Origin: Advenella mimigardefordensis DPN7
Lineage (GTDB): Bacteria > Pseudomonadota > Gammaproteobacteria > Burkholderiales > Burkholderiaceae_B
Length of the DNA: 64,000 nucleotides
NCBI RefSeq assembly: GCF_000521505.1
Contig: NZ_CP003915.1
Location: 1,488,001-1,552,000 of the forward strand
Direction: 5' to 3'
Position numbers and translations under genes: made by a program. This document shows positions 1 through 9,575 of this stretch, one piece after another (position 1 is the stretch's first letter; each line of letters opens with the position of its first letter). Under the pieces are notes generated by a model. That model was not told the DNA's origin. It was given only the letters and a program-made list of their open reading frames with translations, and ran no database searches.

Positions 1-272
1 TCGGGCTGGCGGTCAGATTGGTTTGCCTGCCAGCGTTGGTAGGCACGATAGGCCACGGTACCCAGCGCGGCCAGTCCGCCATAGGTGGCCAGGTTGCTGT
101 TGGCCTTATGCCCCACCAGCATGCCCAATACACCTGCACTCAGGGTTGTTTTGTCGCCGTCGGTCAGCAGCGGTTTGTCGCCGGACGTGGCATTTTTGAC
201 TGATGATTCAGCCTGGTTCATGGCCGATTTGCCGGCGCTGAGCAGGGATTCAAGTATATTCAGTGCACTCAT
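1..272 (-). CDS. DUF533 / YebE-like inner-membrane protein, N-terminal part
   Basis: Reading the minus strand from an ATG at 270-272 gives an open frame of 90 codons that runs off the left edge of the window. The product begins MSALNILESLLSAGKSAMNQ and has a glycine-rich hydrophobic stretch (LSAGVLGMLVGHKANSNLAT, then YGGLAALGTVAYRAYQRW). This N-terminal layout is that of the DUF533 (YebE/TerB-like) family, proteins of unknown function. An AAGGA ribosome binding site lies just upstream of the ATG. The gene is divergent from yajQ, so 273-499 should hold both promoters. The C-terminal TerB-like part is outside the window, so the family call rests on the N-terminus only. Confidence 0.72.
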   Translation of the reverse strand, partial: MSALNILESLLSAGKSAMNQAESSVKNATSGDKPLLTDGDKTTLSAGVLGMLVGHKANSNLATYGGLAALGTVAYRAYQRWQANQSDRQP

Positions 273-499
273 GATTGGGTATCCTTGTTCATTGGTGGGG
301 ACCGATAGTGGTCATACTGAGTCAGATCAATTGACATCTATCAATGCTCAGATCAAGTCTACCAAGTTTACGTGTCATATTGCTGTCAGTATTTACCGGC
401 TTTTATAAATATTTGTGTTCGCTATTGCGGCATTACTGCGTTGAAACGGTGTCGCAGGACGCGTAAAATGTTCTTTAATTTCAATAGATGGAGAGAGGA

Positions 500-985
500 A
501 TGCCAAGTTTTGACGTGGTCAGTGAAGCAGAGATGACAGAGGTGCGCAATGCCGTCGATCAGGCCAATAAAGAAGTTTCCACCCGTTTCGATTTCAAGGG
601 GTCTGACGCCCGTATCGAACAGAAGGAGCTGGAGCTGGTCATTTATGCCGATGATGATTTCAAAGTGGCGCAGGTGCGTGAAGTGCTGCTCAATAAACTG
701 GCTAAGCGCAATGTAGACTTGCGGTTTCTGGAAAAAGGCAAGGAAGAAAAAATCTCCGGTGACAAACTCAAGCAGTTCAATACCATCCGCAAAGGGGTGA
801 CCGGTGATCTTGCCAAGAAAATCGTTCGCATCATCAAGGACAGCAAACTGAAGGTGCAGGCCAGTATTCAGGGTGATACGGTGAGGGTGACCGGTGCCAA
901 GCGGGATGTCCTGCAGGAGGTAATTGCCCTGCTGAAAAAAGAAGTGGCCGATGCGCCGCTAAGCTTCAACAACTTCCGGGACTAG
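500..985 (+). CDS. yajQ: YajQ family nucleotide-binding protein
   Basis: The 161-residue product starts [20 protein letters not shown] and matches the YajQ/UPF0234 family over its whole usual length (about 160-163 residues), including the [11 protein letters not shown] segment and a C-terminal SFNNFRD. Family members bind nucleotides, reportedly cyclic di-GMP in Xanthomonas and Pseudomonas, and are cytosolic; the physiological role here is unknown. An in-frame ATG exists at 488, but the one at 500 is preferred because GAGAGGA lies directly before it and the family starts MPSFD. The gene is divergent from the DUF533 gene and convergent with efp. Confidence 0.93.
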   Translation: MPSFDVVSEAEMTEVRNAVDQANKEVSTRFDFKGSDARIEQKELELVIYADDDFKVAQVREVLLNKLAKRNVDLRFLEKGKEEKISGDKLKQFNTIRKGVTGDLAKKIVRIIKDSKLKVQASIQGDTVRVTGAKRDVLQEVIALLKKEVADAPLSFNNFRD

Positions 986-1034
986 TTGCACGCGGTTCGC
1001 CGTCGCTTTTTTCATACCCGTTCTGCAACAACGT

Positions 1035-1081
1035 AAAAAAGCCCGCCGGGCCAGCTGATCAGATCAGTCTGGGCGGCGGGC
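1035..1081 (-). terminator. Intrinsic terminator of efp
   Basis: On the minus strand a GC stem (GCCCGCC at 1075-1081 pairing with GGCGGGC at 1041-1047) is followed by TTTTTT (1040-1035), about 60 bases after the efp stop. The loop contains a second small palindrome, CTGATCAGATCAG. It may also slow transcription leaving yajQ, but the plus-strand T-run is poor. Confidence 0.75.
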
Positions 1082-1141
1082 TCTTTCATAATCAGACTGG
1101 CGATGGGTATAGCCAATTCGCCTGTCTTGATTATGCGTGAA

Positions 1142-1699
1142 TTACATAACGCGGCTGCGATATTCGTTGGTGCGCGTATCGATTTCGATTTTATCGCCGA
1201 TATTGCAGAACAATGGTACGGCCAGATCGAAACCGGTGCTGATTTTAGCGGGTTTCAGTACTTTGCCTGAGGTATCGCCCTTAACAGCAGGTTCGGTGTA
1301 GGTGATTTCACGAACAATGATGGTTGGCAGTTCAACAGAAATGGCACGGCCTTCGTAGAACACAACTTCAACAGTCATGCCTTCTTCCAGGTAGTTCAGG
1401 GCGTCGCCCATGCTTTCTGCTTCAACTTCGTACTGGTTGTACTCTTCGTCCATGAAAACATACATGGGGTCTGCGAAATACGAATAGGTACACTCTTTCT
1501 TTTCCAGCAGGACGACTTCAAATTTTTCGTCTGCTTTGGAAACCTGTTCGCTGCCTGAGCCTGTCAGCAGGTTTTTGAATTTGAGTTTAACAACAGCGGA
1601 GTTACGGCCGGATTTGTTGTATTCAGCTTTTTGCACGACCAGGGGTTCGGTGCCCACCATGACGACGTTACCTACGCGCAGTTCTTGTGCGGTTTTCAT
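1142..1699 (-). CDS. efp: Elongation factor P, rhamnosylated-arginine type
   Basis: The 185-residue product is a full-length EF-P ([20 protein letters not shown]...), with the KOW-like domain at about 1-65 followed by two OB domains. EF-P binds stalled ribosomes between the P and E sites and relieves arrest at polyproline. The loop that is modified reads NKSGRNS with arginine at residue 32. This marks the Arg32 class whose arginine is rhamnosylated by EarP, rather than the lysine class modified by EpmA/EpmB. earP lies immediately upstream on the same strand, so target and modifying enzyme are neighbours. The 96-base gap between the two genes could hold a separate efp promoter. A terminator follows at 1035-1081. 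Confidence 0.96.
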   Translation of the reverse strand: MKTAQELRVGNVVMVGTEPLVVQKAEYNKSGRNSAVVKLKFKNLLTGSGSEQVSKADEKFEVVLLEKKECTYSYFADPMYVFMDEEYNQYEVEAESMGDALNYLEEGMTVEVVFYEGRAISVELPTIIVREITYTEPAVKGDTSGKVLKPAKISTGFDLAVPLFCNIGDKIEIDTRTNEYRSRVM

Positions 1700-1795
1700 T
1701 AAATATGCTCCGGATGGAATGGATGTGGCTGATTCCGCTGCCGACCTGGCACTTGCGGTGACTGAACGCGGACGCCGGCGGAAAAAACTATGATT

Positions 1796-3124
1796 TTAGC
1801 CTGAGTTGGCCGTTTTTTCATAAAAAATCCGGATGGATTCCGATAATGTCTTGTTTTTAGACAAATTTTCGGCAAATGTGCGACAGCTTCTGCGCCAGCT
1901 ATCCAATTGCCCGGGGGTATTGAGCAACGCTGTGAGCTGATTGGTGAAGTAGGCGTGCCTGGAAGGAGAGTTCCAGCTGCGCATCATGGCTTTGGTTTCT
2001 TCATGTCCTGGGAAGAGCGCAAGCCAGGCCTGCAGTTTCTTCAGATGAATGTCTTCACTTTGCTCGTATATCTGCCAAAGAAAGGGTTTGCGGGACCAGA
2101 TGGCCCGCACAAAACTGTCTTCGCCGCGCACAAAATTCAGATCGCATACCCATAACAACTGGTCGTATTCGTCCTGAGGCAGAAAAGGGATGCGCAACAG
2201 TGTGACTGGCGGCAATGGCGCTGGCGAGGCCTGCGGAGCATCCTCTTGCGCCGGATCCGGATTCGCTCCACGCTCAGATGTTGCGGCCACCGCTTTGGTG
2301 CCAGAGGCCGATGCCGATGTCGTGTCAGGGGTAGCGGCGACGGGTTCGTCATCGAAACCAGCGTCAGGAATGGACACCGCACCATGCAACTGGGTGATGG
2401 CATCGCGCTCCAGTTGGGGCACGACCGACTGGGGAACCAGCAGCACCACAGGCTTGCGTGATTTTCTCAGGGCATGCAGCAGACTGCGATAGGGTGCAGA
2501 GGGATAACAGAACAGGCTGACAAAGAGCGTGTCGGCTTCCAGATAGGTCTGAGCCTGCGGCAGGCCAAGCCGCTGCAGAAACTGTTTTTTCTTTGCTGAG
2601 GAATGCATCCAGCTGCGCCGGCGTTCACTCAGTCCGGCTTCTGCTATCAGTCCGCCGGTCTGCTCGGAAAAACCCGGGAAGAAGAAATATTTTGTGATGC
2701 CGTTGCGTTGGGGCGAGGGCTGACCGTGAAAACCCGCAGTCCAGGATTCGGCCGACAAATATTCGAGATTGAGCCATAACCGGGTATGGCCTGGCATGGC
2801 ATCAATGTATTGCTCAGGTGGATCACAGGCGAATGCTTCGATGACCAATGCGGCTGGCGTATGTGGTGCAGGACTGTCGGTCCAGTGGATGATCTGAATG
2901 CCGTCGAGCTGTTGTTCGTCCAGGTCTGGCCGGATTTGCGGCGCCAGGCGGTTAAAAACGGCCAGGTCATCAACCCAGAGCCTGACCCGTGCCGGCCACT
3001 CGCGGTGCAGAGAGCGGGCAAGCCGCCAGCACACGCCGATATCGCCGTAATTGTCGACGACCCGGCAGAAGATATCGATATCAGGTGCGTTTTCGAGCGC
3101 CATGGGTTTAGTGGAAGCGTCCAA
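1796..3124 (-). CDS. earP: EF-P arginine rhamnosyltransferase EarP (TTG start)
   Basis: The product (442 residues) is EarP, formerly DUF2331, an inverting GT-B glycosyltransferase that transfers rhamnose from dTDP-rhamnose to Arg32 of EF-P. The N-terminal motif VVDNYGDIGVCWRLAR holds the two conserved aspartates (residues 24 and 28). The C-terminal RGEDSFVRA motif corresponds to the nucleotide-sugar site. The start is TTG at 3124: GGAGG lies 6 bases before it, inside the 3' end of the DUF2863 gene (17-base overlap). An ATG at 3103 lacks a comparable ribosome binding site. The protein is longer than the roughly 380 residues usual for the family because of a low-complexity Ala/Pro/Ser/Thr/Glu segment at about residues 255-306, between the two Rossmann halves. 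The next gene is efp, its substrate. Confidence 0.93.
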   Translation of the reverse strand: MDASTKPMALENAPDIDIFCRVVDNYGDIGVCWRLARSLHREWPARVRLWVDDLAVFNRLAPQIRPDLDEQQLDGIQIIHWTDSPAPHTPAALVIEAFACDPPEQYIDAMPGHTRLWLNLEYLSAESWTAGFHGQPSPQRNGITKYFFFPGFSEQTGGLIAEAGLSERRRSWMHSSAKKKQFLQRLGLPQAQTYLEADTLFVSLFCYPSAPYRSLLHALRKSRKPVVLLVPQSVVPQLERDAITQLHGAVSIPDAGFDDEPVAATPDTTSASASGTKAVAATSERGANPDPAQEDAPQASPAPLPPVTLLRIPFLPQDEYDQLLWVCDLNFVRGEDSFVRAIWSRKPFLWQIYEQSEDIHLKKLQAWLALFPGHEETKAMMRSWNSPSRHAYFTNQLTALLNTPGQLDSWRRSCRTFAENLSKNKTLSESIRIFYEKTANSG

Positions 3125-4307
3125 TGGGATCCTCCGACACGTCTGGCATCATTACGGGCATCAGTTCCCCGGCAGGGTTCGGGAACAACGGTTCTTCCGA
3201 CACATCACCGCTGCCATCGAGCACTTCCTTCAGGCAGGTAATATGACGGATGCCGTTGTTCTGCAGATGCTCCAGCAGGGTGTTGAGCTGGGCGAAATCA
3301 TTAATGGTGTCCAGTTGCTGGTCTTCGGTTTCGTCCGGAAAGACCGGCCACAGGCATCCATAGATTACTTCGTGCGACTGCAGCAGCGTGAAGCCGATTC
3401 GGATTTCCCGCAGGGTGTCATCCTGATACAGTGCAACCGTGGCGCGAAATGCATCTGCTGTGGTGTTAAATACCGTTTGCAGCCATTGCGTGGCCGCAGT
3501 AATAGCAGCGAAGCGGATTCGTTTGTCGGCCTGGCGGTTGGCAATATAAAACGCATCGGGCAGCATGAGTTCTATGCCGCAGGCGGGTAGCAGCTTCTGG
3601 AACAGTGGTGTTGCCACGGTACGCCAGGTGTCAAGGCAGATCTGTCGTTGCTCACTGAATTGGCCCGGCGCCTGCTGCCAGCGAAATACCGCCTGTCCTT
3701 TGGGCGTGCAGAAGGCGGCCAGCACAAAGCGGCTGTCCGACATTAAGCGCATGTCTTCGGATAGATCATCCACCGGCACGCCGGAACGAGTCTGAGCACC
3801 GAAAGCTTTGCCGGTAATGGCCATCATCCACTGGAAAACGCCGGTAAACGAGCGCGGCATCTGATCGACACTGAGAATTTGCGGGTGGATGGCCATTCGC
3901 ACATCACTGGCGGCAATATGCTGCGTGAGCAGTGTGCCCAGCGTTTGTAGTGTGCTGCTATCGAGAATGGGCAGTGGAATGTCGAAACGGGTCCAGGCAA
4001 TGGCGGGAATGGCCACGAACACGCAGTCGTAGATAACGCCGTCGTGAACCCATTCGCAGGACTCCGATAGTGTTTCTGCATGTTCCAGCAGGATATCGTG
4101 GGTCTCGGAGTCGCTATCGGATAAGTGATCCAGTAGTCGCTCCACTGTTTTCTTGCGGTTCTGTCTGAAGATGTCCAGAAGAGACGTTTGAATCAGATTT
4201 TCCCAATAGCGATCTTCAATAATGCAGCCTGATTGCTTCAGGGCAAGGCATAAATCGAGTAGCGGCTGATCGCTGGCGTGCAGGCTGGCTGGTTTTTTCC
4301 GGTTCAT
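3108..4307 (-). CDS. DUF2863 family protein
   Basis: A 399-residue protein starting MNRKKPASLHASDQPLLDLC. I recognise it as DUF2863, a family found next to earP/efp in Bordetella- and Burkholderia-type genomes; no function is established. It looks soluble, with no signal peptide or membrane segment. The conserved-looking middle section has several Trp/Pro-rich strands (IPAIAWTRFDIPLPILD, then FTGVFQWMMAITG). A GTG codon lies directly before the chosen ATG (4308-4310), and no good ribosome binding site separates the two. Its last 17 bases overlap the start of earP and carry the earP Shine-Dalgarno sequence, so the two genes are probably translationally coupled. Confidence 0.8.
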   Translation of the reverse strand: MNRKKPASLHASDQPLLDLCLALKQSGCIIEDRYWENLIQTSLLDIFRQNRKKTVERLLDHLSDSDSETHDILLEHAETLSESCEWVHDGVIYDCVFVAIPAIAWTRFDIPLPILDSSTLQTLGTLLTQHIAASDVRMAIHPQILSVDQMPRSFTGVFQWMMAITGKAFGAQTRSGVPVDDLSEDMRLMSDSRFVLAAFCTPKGQAVFRWQQAPGQFSEQRQICLDTWRTVATPLFQKLLPACGIELMLPDAFYIANRQADKRIRFAAITAATQWLQTVFNTTADAFRATVALYQDDTLREIRIGFTLLQSHEVIYGCLWPVFPDETEDQQLDTINDFAQLNTLLEHLQNNGIRHITCLKEVLDGSGDVSEEPLFPNPAGELMPVMMPDVSEDPIGRFH

Positions 4308-4482
4308 CACACTTGTAGTTGCGCTGCCGAAGTGCCATTAAAGACCATTCGGGCAGCAAGTTGGGATCGCGCTCCTGCGCTGATCTGGTAAAACACCGCG
4401 GGTTCGTCCGCGCCGTGGGTGTCAGGCGCGGTCTGAACAGACTCAGCCTGTTTTCCCGGCACGATGCGAATCCCGGCGTTTA

Positions 4483-7170
4483 TCAAAGCAGCTGACGCAG
4501 TACGAACGGCAGAATGCCGCCGTTCTGGTAATAATCAACTTCGATCGGCGTATCGATACGCAGCAGGACGGTGACATCCTGAGTGCTGCCATCGTCCCGA
4601 CGAATGGTTAGCGTAACATCCTGCTGAGCTTTGATGCCGTTTTCCAGGCCGCTGATGTCAAAAGTTTCGGTACCGGTGATGCCCAGTGTATCGACACTAT
4701 CGCTGTTTTTGAACTGCAGCGGCAGTACACCCATACCTACCAGATTGCTGCGGTGGATACGTTCAAAGCTGCGGGCAATCACTGCCTTAACGCCCAATAG
4801 CTGCGTTCCTTTGGCAGCCCAGTCGCGTGAAGAACCTGTGCCGTATTCTTCACCGCCGAACACCACGGTAGACACGCCATCGTCAATGTACTTCATCGCT
4901 GCATCATAGATGGACATCTGCTCGCCACTTGGCTGGTGCAGGGTTTCGCCGCCTTCCACGCGACTACCGGTAGGCAGTGGCGGAATCATCAGGTTTTTGA
5001 TTCGAACGTTGGCAAACGTACCGCGCATCATGATTTCGTGGTTGCCGCGACGTGAACCGTAGCTGTTGAAATCCGCTTTCATGATGCCATGGTCGTTGAG
5101 CCAGCGGCCCGCAGGCGACGTTTCCTTGATGGAACCGGCAGGCGAGATATGGTCGGTGGTGACCGAGTCGCCAAAAATACCCAGCGCACGGGCATTTTTG
5201 ACCGGCGGCATGGGTGATGGCGTCATTTCAAATGCGTCAAAGAATGGCGGTTTGGCAATGTAGGTAGAGTCTGGCCAGTTGTATACGTCGCCGGTCACGC
5301 CCTTGATTTTTTCCCATAGTTTTCCCGGGTTGGTTTTGACCTGGGCGTAATTCTTGCGGAATACCTCGGGCTGCATGGCGGTGGCCAGCAGTTCCTGCAC
5401 CTCTTGTTCGCTTGGCCAGATGTCGCCGAGCCACACGTCGCCGTTCTTGCCCTTGCCTACAGGTTCGGTCATCAGGTCTTTGGTGATGGTGCCAGCCAGG
5501 GCATAGGCAACCACCAGGGGGGGCGATGCCAGGAAGTTGGCTTTGATATTCGGATGAATCCGGGCTTCAAAGTTGCGGTTGCCGGACAGAACGGCGGCGC
5601 AGACCAGGTCATTTTCAATGATGGACTGGTTGATATCGGCTGCCAGATCACCGGCATTGCCAATACAGGTAGTGCAACCATAAGCGGCTACGTCAAACCC
5701 GAGTTTGTCCAGATAGGGCAGCAGGCCGGTTGCCGTCAGGTATTCCGTTACGACGCGGGAGCCGGGCGCCAGCGATGTTTTGATGTGGCTGGAGATTTTC
5801 ATGCCGGCTTCTACGGCCTTTTTGGCCAGCAGACCTGCAGCCAGCATCACGCTTGGATTGGATGTATTGGTGCAGGATGTAATGGCAGCAATAAGGATAT
5901 CGCCGTTCTTGAGCTTGGTGCCAGCGCTGGTCTCGAACGTTTGCTCGAATTTTTCAGGACTCTGATTAAAGCCGTTTTCGGTAACCGGTTTGACGAACAG
6001 ATCGGCAAAGGTATTTTTGACGTGGCCGATTTCGATACGGTCCTGTGGCCGTTTGGGGCCGGCCAGAGAAGGGGCCACCGTTGACAGATCCAGGTGCAGC
6101 AGTTTGGTGTAGCGGATGTCCTTGCCTTTGGGAATGCCGTACATGTTCTGCGCTTTGAAATAATTTTCCAGCGCCGCCACTTCCTGCTCGGTACGACCGG
6201 TGCCCTTGAAATATTCGATAGTGTGATCGTCTACCGGGAAAAAACCCATGGTGGCGCCGTATTCCGGTGCCATATTGCCGATGGTGGCACGGTTGGTGAC
6301 GGACAGCGTTGCCGTACCTTCACCACAGAATTCCACGAATTTGCCAACCACTTTTTCACGGCGCAGCATTTCGGTAAGCGTGAGCACCAGATCGGTTGCC
6401 GTTACGCCACCGCGCAACTGGCCGGTGAGCTCAACGCCGATCACATCGGGCGTGAGGAAATAGACCGGCTGGCCGAGCATGGCCGCTTCGGCCTCGATGC
6501 CGCCCACACCCCAGGCAACCACACCAATTCCATTGATCATGGTGGTATGGCTGTCGGTACCCACGAGCGAGTCGGGATAGTAGACGTTGTTTTTCTGGTA
6601 GACGCCGCGGGCCAGATATTCAAGGTTGACCTGGTGAACAATACCGAACCCGGGTGGCACCACGCCGAAGGTATCAAAGGCCTGCATACCCCATTTCATG
6701 AACTGGTAGCGTTCCTGGTTGCGCTGAAACTCCACTTTCATATTCAGATCCAGGGCATTTTTGGTGCCGAAGTAGTCGATCATGACCGAGTGGTCTACGA
6801 CCAGGTCTACCGGTACCAGCGGCTCGATCTTTTTCGGGTCCTTGCCCATTTTGTCGGCAACCGCACGCATGGCGGCCAGGTCGGCCAGCAATGGCACGCC
6901 GGTAAAGTCCTGCAGAACGACACGGGCAACCACGAATGGAATTTCGTCTTCGCGCTTGGCCACCGGCTGCCAGTTGGCAAGTTGGCGCACATGTTCTTCG
7001 GTAATTTTCTGGCCATCGCAGTTACGCAAGACCGATTCAAGCACAATCCGAATGGAAACCGGCAGCGACTGGATGTCCACGCCAAGCAGTTTGCCCAATT
7101 CGGGAAGGGAGTAATAGTTTGCAGTATTGTTGCCGATACTGAATTCTTTGAGGGTACTTACTAACGACAT
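4483..7170 (-). CDS. acnA: Aconitate hydratase A
   Basis: An 895-residue aconitase of the AcnA/IRP1 type, which interconverts citrate and isocitrate in the cytosol with a [4Fe-4S] cluster. The cluster cysteines are visible in [11 protein letters not shown] (Cys near residue 433) and [13 protein letters not shown] (Cys near 499 and 502), and the C-terminal swivelling domain includes [14 protein letters not shown]. The frame is open up to 7197, but the ATG at 7170 is chosen: GGAG precedes it by 6 bases and the product then begins [12 protein letters not shown], as in relatives. The gene is complete. This matters because the second aconitase gene in the window, acnB, is frameshifted. The nearest upstream gene is an aminotransferase with its own terminator, so acnA is probably transcribed separately. 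Confidence 0.97.
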   Translation of the reverse strand: MSLVSTLKEFSIGNNTANYYSLPELGKLLGVDIQSLPVSIRIVLESVLRNCDGQKITEEHVRQLANWQPVAKREDEIPFVVARVVLQDFTGVPLLADLAAMRAVADKMGKDPKKIEPLVPVDLVVDHSVMIDYFGTKNALDLNMKVEFQRNQERYQFMKWGMQAFDTFGVVPPGFGIVHQVNLEYLARGVYQKNNVYYPDSLVGTDSHTTMINGIGVVAWGVGGIEAEAAMLGQPVYFLTPDVIGVELTGQLRGGVTATDLVLTLTEMLRREKVVGKFVEFCGEGTATLSVTNRATIGNMAPEYGATMGFFPVDDHTIEYFKGTGRTEQEVAALENYFKAQNMYGIPKGKDIRYTKLLHLDLSTVAPSLAGPKRPQDRIEIGHVKNTFADLFVKPVTENGFNQSPEKFEQTFETSAGTKLKNGDILIAAITSCTNTSNPSVMLAAGLLAKKAVEAGMKISSHIKTSLAPGSRVVTEYLTATGLLPYLDKLGFDVAAYGCTTCIGNAGDLAADINQSIIENDLVCAAVLSGNRNFEARIHPNIKANFLASPPLVVAYALAGTITKDLMTEPVGKGKNGDVWLGDIWPSEQEVQELLATAMQPEVFRKNYAQVKTNPGKLWEKIKGVTGDVYNWPDSTYIAKPPFFDAFEMTPSPMPPVKNARALGIFGDSVTTDHISPAGSIKETSPAGRWLNDHGIMKADFNSYGSRRGNHEIMMRGTFANVRIKNLMIPPLPTGSRVEGGETLHQPSGEQMSIYDAAMKYIDDGVSTVVFGGEEYGTGSSRDWAAKGTQLLGVKAVIARSFERIHRSNLVGMGVLPLQFKNSDSVDTLGITGTETFDISGLENGIKAQQDVTLTIRRDDGSTQDVTVLLRIDTPIEVDYYQNGGILPFVLRQLL

Positions 7171-7249
7171 GTTCATCTCCGTGGCGGTTCTGCGCAAACA
7201 GTATTAAGTGTAGACCATTTTACTCCTTTTTACCTGTGCGGCAGCCAAC

Positions 7250-7281
7250 AAAAAAGGCGGCTACCACACAGGATAGTCGCC
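7250..7281 (-). terminator. Intrinsic terminator of the aminotransferase gene
   Basis: On the minus strand GGCGACTA (7281-7274) pairs with TAGCCGCC (7263-7256) with one mismatch across a 10-base loop, followed by TTTTTT (7255-7250). It lies about 40 bases after the aminotransferase stop and before acnA, separating the two transcripts. Confidence 0.8.
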
Positions 7282-7320
7282 CTTTCGGATATGACAGATG
7301 AATTTAAATGACCAGCCGCC

Positions 7321-8511
7321 TTAAGCCGTAAAGAGTTTACCCAGATCGGCAATGCCGGACCGGATTTTTTCTTCGGTTACGGTCACGAAACTTAAGCGCA
7401 GCGTGTTTTTCGGTGCATTGGCGCCGGGGTAGAACGGTTCACCTGGTACATAGGCAACGTTGTACTGTTCTACAGCCTGAGCCAGCGCCTGGGTTGTGTC
7501 AAACTGTTCGTCTACTTTTACCCAGATAAACATGCCGCCGGTAGGACGAGTCCATTTGGCCGACTTGGGAAAATGCTCATCCATCGCGTCAAGCATGTAC
7601 TGGCACTGATTGCGATACAGCTCGCGCACTTTGGGCAGATGCGTGGTCAGGAAGCCATCCTTGATGGTCTCGTACACTGCCATCTGGGTGACCGAAGCCG
7701 TATGCAGATCGGTGGCCTGTTTGATTTGCACCAGTTTGGCGATGATTTCGCGCGGTGCAACCAGGTATCCCAGACGCATGCCGGGCGAAAGCACTTTGGA
7801 GAAGGAACCCATGCGCAAAACGGTCGCACCGGCCTCACGCCCAAGATGCAGCAGCCCGGGCAGCGGTTCGCCCGCATAGCGCAATTCGCCGTAAGGATCA
7901 TCTTCCACAATGGGTACATTCAGGCGGGCACAGCGCTCGACCAGCGCCTGGCGGCGTTCCAGGTTCATGGTGCGGCCGGTTGGGTTCTGAAAGTTGGGCA
8001 GGCAGTAGATGAAACGGGCGCCATCCGCTTTCTCTTGCGTGATGTCTTCAGGGATCAGGCCGCCGTCATCGGTCGCTACCGGTTCGTATACCGGCTCATA
8101 CAGCGAAAATGACTGGAGTGCACCCAGATAGCTGGGCGATTCCACCAGCACTTTGCTACCCGGATCAATCAGCAGTTTGCCAATCAGATCCAGCGCCTGC
8201 TGGGAACCGGAGACAATAAGCACTTCCTCCACATCGATTTTCGTGCCGCGGGCCTGGAAGTCGCTGACAACCCATTCGCGCAATGGACGGTAGCCTTCAG
8301 TAGGGCCGTATTGCAGTGCGACTTTGGGAGATTCAGACAGGACTTTGTCGTACGCTGCGCGGATCTGCTCGCTGGGGAAACCCAGATGGGATGGCAGACC
8401 ACCGGCAAATGAAGTGACTTCAGGACGTTCGGTAATTTTCAGGATCTCGCGGATGGCGGAGCTGGTCAGTTGCGTAGCACGTTTGGAAAATTGAAATGGA
8501 GCTCGGTTCAT
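7321..8511 (-). CDS. PLP-dependent aminotransferase, class I/II
   Basis: A 396-residue fold-type I aminotransferase resembling the 2-aminoadipate / aromatic aminotransferases (LysN-, MocR-like aminotransferase domain without a helix-turn-helix). Motifs include FAGGLPSHLGFPSE near the N-terminus, the substrate-side QYGPTEGYRPLREW, the pocket YCLPNFQNPTGRTM, VEDDPYGELRY, and GSFSKVLSPGMRLGY with the PLP Schiff-base lysine. It should transfer an amino group between an amino acid and a 2-oxo acid in the cytosol; the substrate cannot be read from sequence. The frame is open to 8580, but MNRAPFQFSKRA at 8511 is the natural start in homologues. No strong Shine-Dalgarno sequence is visible. Confidence 0.9.
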   Translation of the reverse strand: MNRAPFQFSKRATQLTSSAIREILKITERPEVTSFAGGLPSHLGFPSEQIRAAYDKVLSESPKVALQYGPTEGYRPLREWVVSDFQARGTKIDVEEVLIVSGSQQALDLIGKLLIDPGSKVLVESPSYLGALQSFSLYEPVYEPVATDDGGLIPEDITQEKADGARFIYCLPNFQNPTGRTMNLERRQALVERCARLNVPIVEDDPYGELRYAGEPLPGLLHLGREAGATVLRMGSFSKVLSPGMRLGYLVAPREIIAKLVQIKQATDLHTASVTQMAVYETIKDGFLTTHLPKVRELYRNQCQYMLDAMDEHFPKSAKWTRPTGGMFIWVKVDEQFDTTQALAQAVEQYNVAYVPGEPFYPGANAPKNTLRLSFVTVTEEKIRSGIADLGKLFTA

Positions 8512-8927
8512 AATGACAGTTGGAATGATTCGGACTGATAGATGAGGCGCAGGTTGCGCACTGGCACAGCCCGGCATCACAGGAATGGCTTTAATCCATA
8601 CAGAACCGCAAGTCTTGTGTAAAAGACATGTTTATAGAAATTTTGTTAATTCGTATAAAGCGTCTATCTGGTAAAGTATGCTGTTGATTACACCACCACC
8701 GGCGCGCCTTTTCAAGCGATTGATGCAAAACCGCGCAATTTGTGAGCCAAAGGTGGTTTTTGCCGCGAAACTGTTATGGCCGGCTCACCAATACAGTACC
8801 GGCAAAGGCTTACCGCGCTTCCCGGGTGGCGGAGCAAACGCATTGCAAGGTGGGGTGCAATGCTGCCCGCAAGTGATGGGCCGTTAGTGTGCTTTGGAGC
8901 TAGTGTGCTTTGCATTCCATCTGCCGG
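8512..8927. other. Intergenic region without a recognisable gene
   Basis: This stretch lies upstream of the aminotransferase and downstream of the glyoxalase-fold gene. The part near 8590-8680 is AT-rich and presumably holds the aminotransferase promoter. It includes a GTCTT/AAGAC inverted repeat (8613-8628) with a 6-base spacer, whose half-sites resemble those upstream of acnB but with different spacing. The remainder shows short frames only, with no coding signature. Confidence 0.4.
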
Positions 8928-9299
8928 TTAGCTGTGCTCATGATGCTGTTCACAAAATCTCAGATGGTTGCCGAAAGGATCGGTGACATTCATGTTGAAA
9001 CCCCAGGATTCTTTTGTGATGTCAGGGCGGGCGAAAGAAGCGTTTTTGTTGATCAGATCCTGCTGCAGTGCGTGAATCCCCTCCATGGGCAGGAAAACCG
9101 CGCTGCCGGGCGTACCATCTCCGAAATGTTCGCTCAGGTGCAGGACCAGATTGTCACGAGCGATCTCCATATATAAGGGCATATCGGGTGCAAAACGATG
9201 TTCCCAGCGCTTTGTAAAACCCAGGAAATCCAGATAGAACGTCTCGGCCAGCGGGATGGAGAAAATGCGCAGAATGGGGATGGCGTGTTCAAGGTGCAT
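8928..9299 (-). CDS. Glyoxalase/bleomycin-resistance-fold protein
   Basis: A 123-residue single-domain VOC-superfamily protein starting MHLEHAIPILRIFSIPLAET. Characteristic segments are FYLDFLGF, PLYMEIARDNLVLHLSEH, GDGTPGSAVFLPMEGI and the C-terminal VTDPFGNHLRFCE. It resembles the bleomycin-binding (BLMA-like) subgroup, which sequesters drugs without metal, but members are often annotated only as glyoxalase superfamily and the ligand here is unknown. The frame continues to a GTG at 9347; the ATG at 9299 matches where homologues begin. No neighbour suggests a pathway. Confidence 0.82.
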   Translation of the reverse strand: MHLEHAIPILRIFSIPLAETFYLDFLGFTKRWEHRFAPDMPLYMEIARDNLVLHLSEHFGDGTPGSAVFLPMEGIHALQQDLINKNASFARPDITKESWGFNMNVTDPFGNHLRFCEQHHEHS

Positions 9300-9412
9300 G
9301 GCAGCGTATCCGAAAGGGAAAGGGGGCCTGAGGTGTTCAGGTACCACCGGGCAATGTTACTGCATTGAGATTGCAGTGGTGGCGCGGCCGCGAAACATTT
9401 TTGAAAACAGGC

Positions 9413-9466
9413 AAAAAAACGGCACCGCCGACAATCGGATTTTAGTCCGCCTGGCAGGGTGCCGTT
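9413..9466 (-). terminator. Intrinsic terminator of acnB
   Basis: Minus-strand AAACGGCACC (9466-9457) pairs with GGTGCCGTTT (9426-9417) around a loop that holds a smaller hairpin; the distal arm runs on into a T7 tract ending at 9413. It lies about 110 bases after the acnB stop. Confidence 0.65.
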
Positions 9467-9575
9467 TACATGTACCGTTGCGCTGCGTACGCACGCGCGC
9501 CGGCATTTACTTTTTTGTAGCCAGATCACTCAACCCCGAAGGGGTGAGCGAGGGTGGCCGAGGCCGATAGTGCCG

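Noticed and set aside
4408..4431. GC hairpin CCGCGCC/GGCGCGG after acnA as a terminator
   Set aside because: The stem is perfect over 7 bp, but there is no T-run on the minus strand; I could not call it a terminator.
6094..7164. A 356-codon open frame on the plus strand opposite acnA
   Set aside because: It lies entirely within acnA, has no start signal and no protein-like features.
8613..8628. Third GntR operator upstream of the aminotransferase
   Set aside because: GTCTT and AAGAC are present, but the spacer is 6 bases instead of 4 and the AT-rich core differs; the similarity may be chance.
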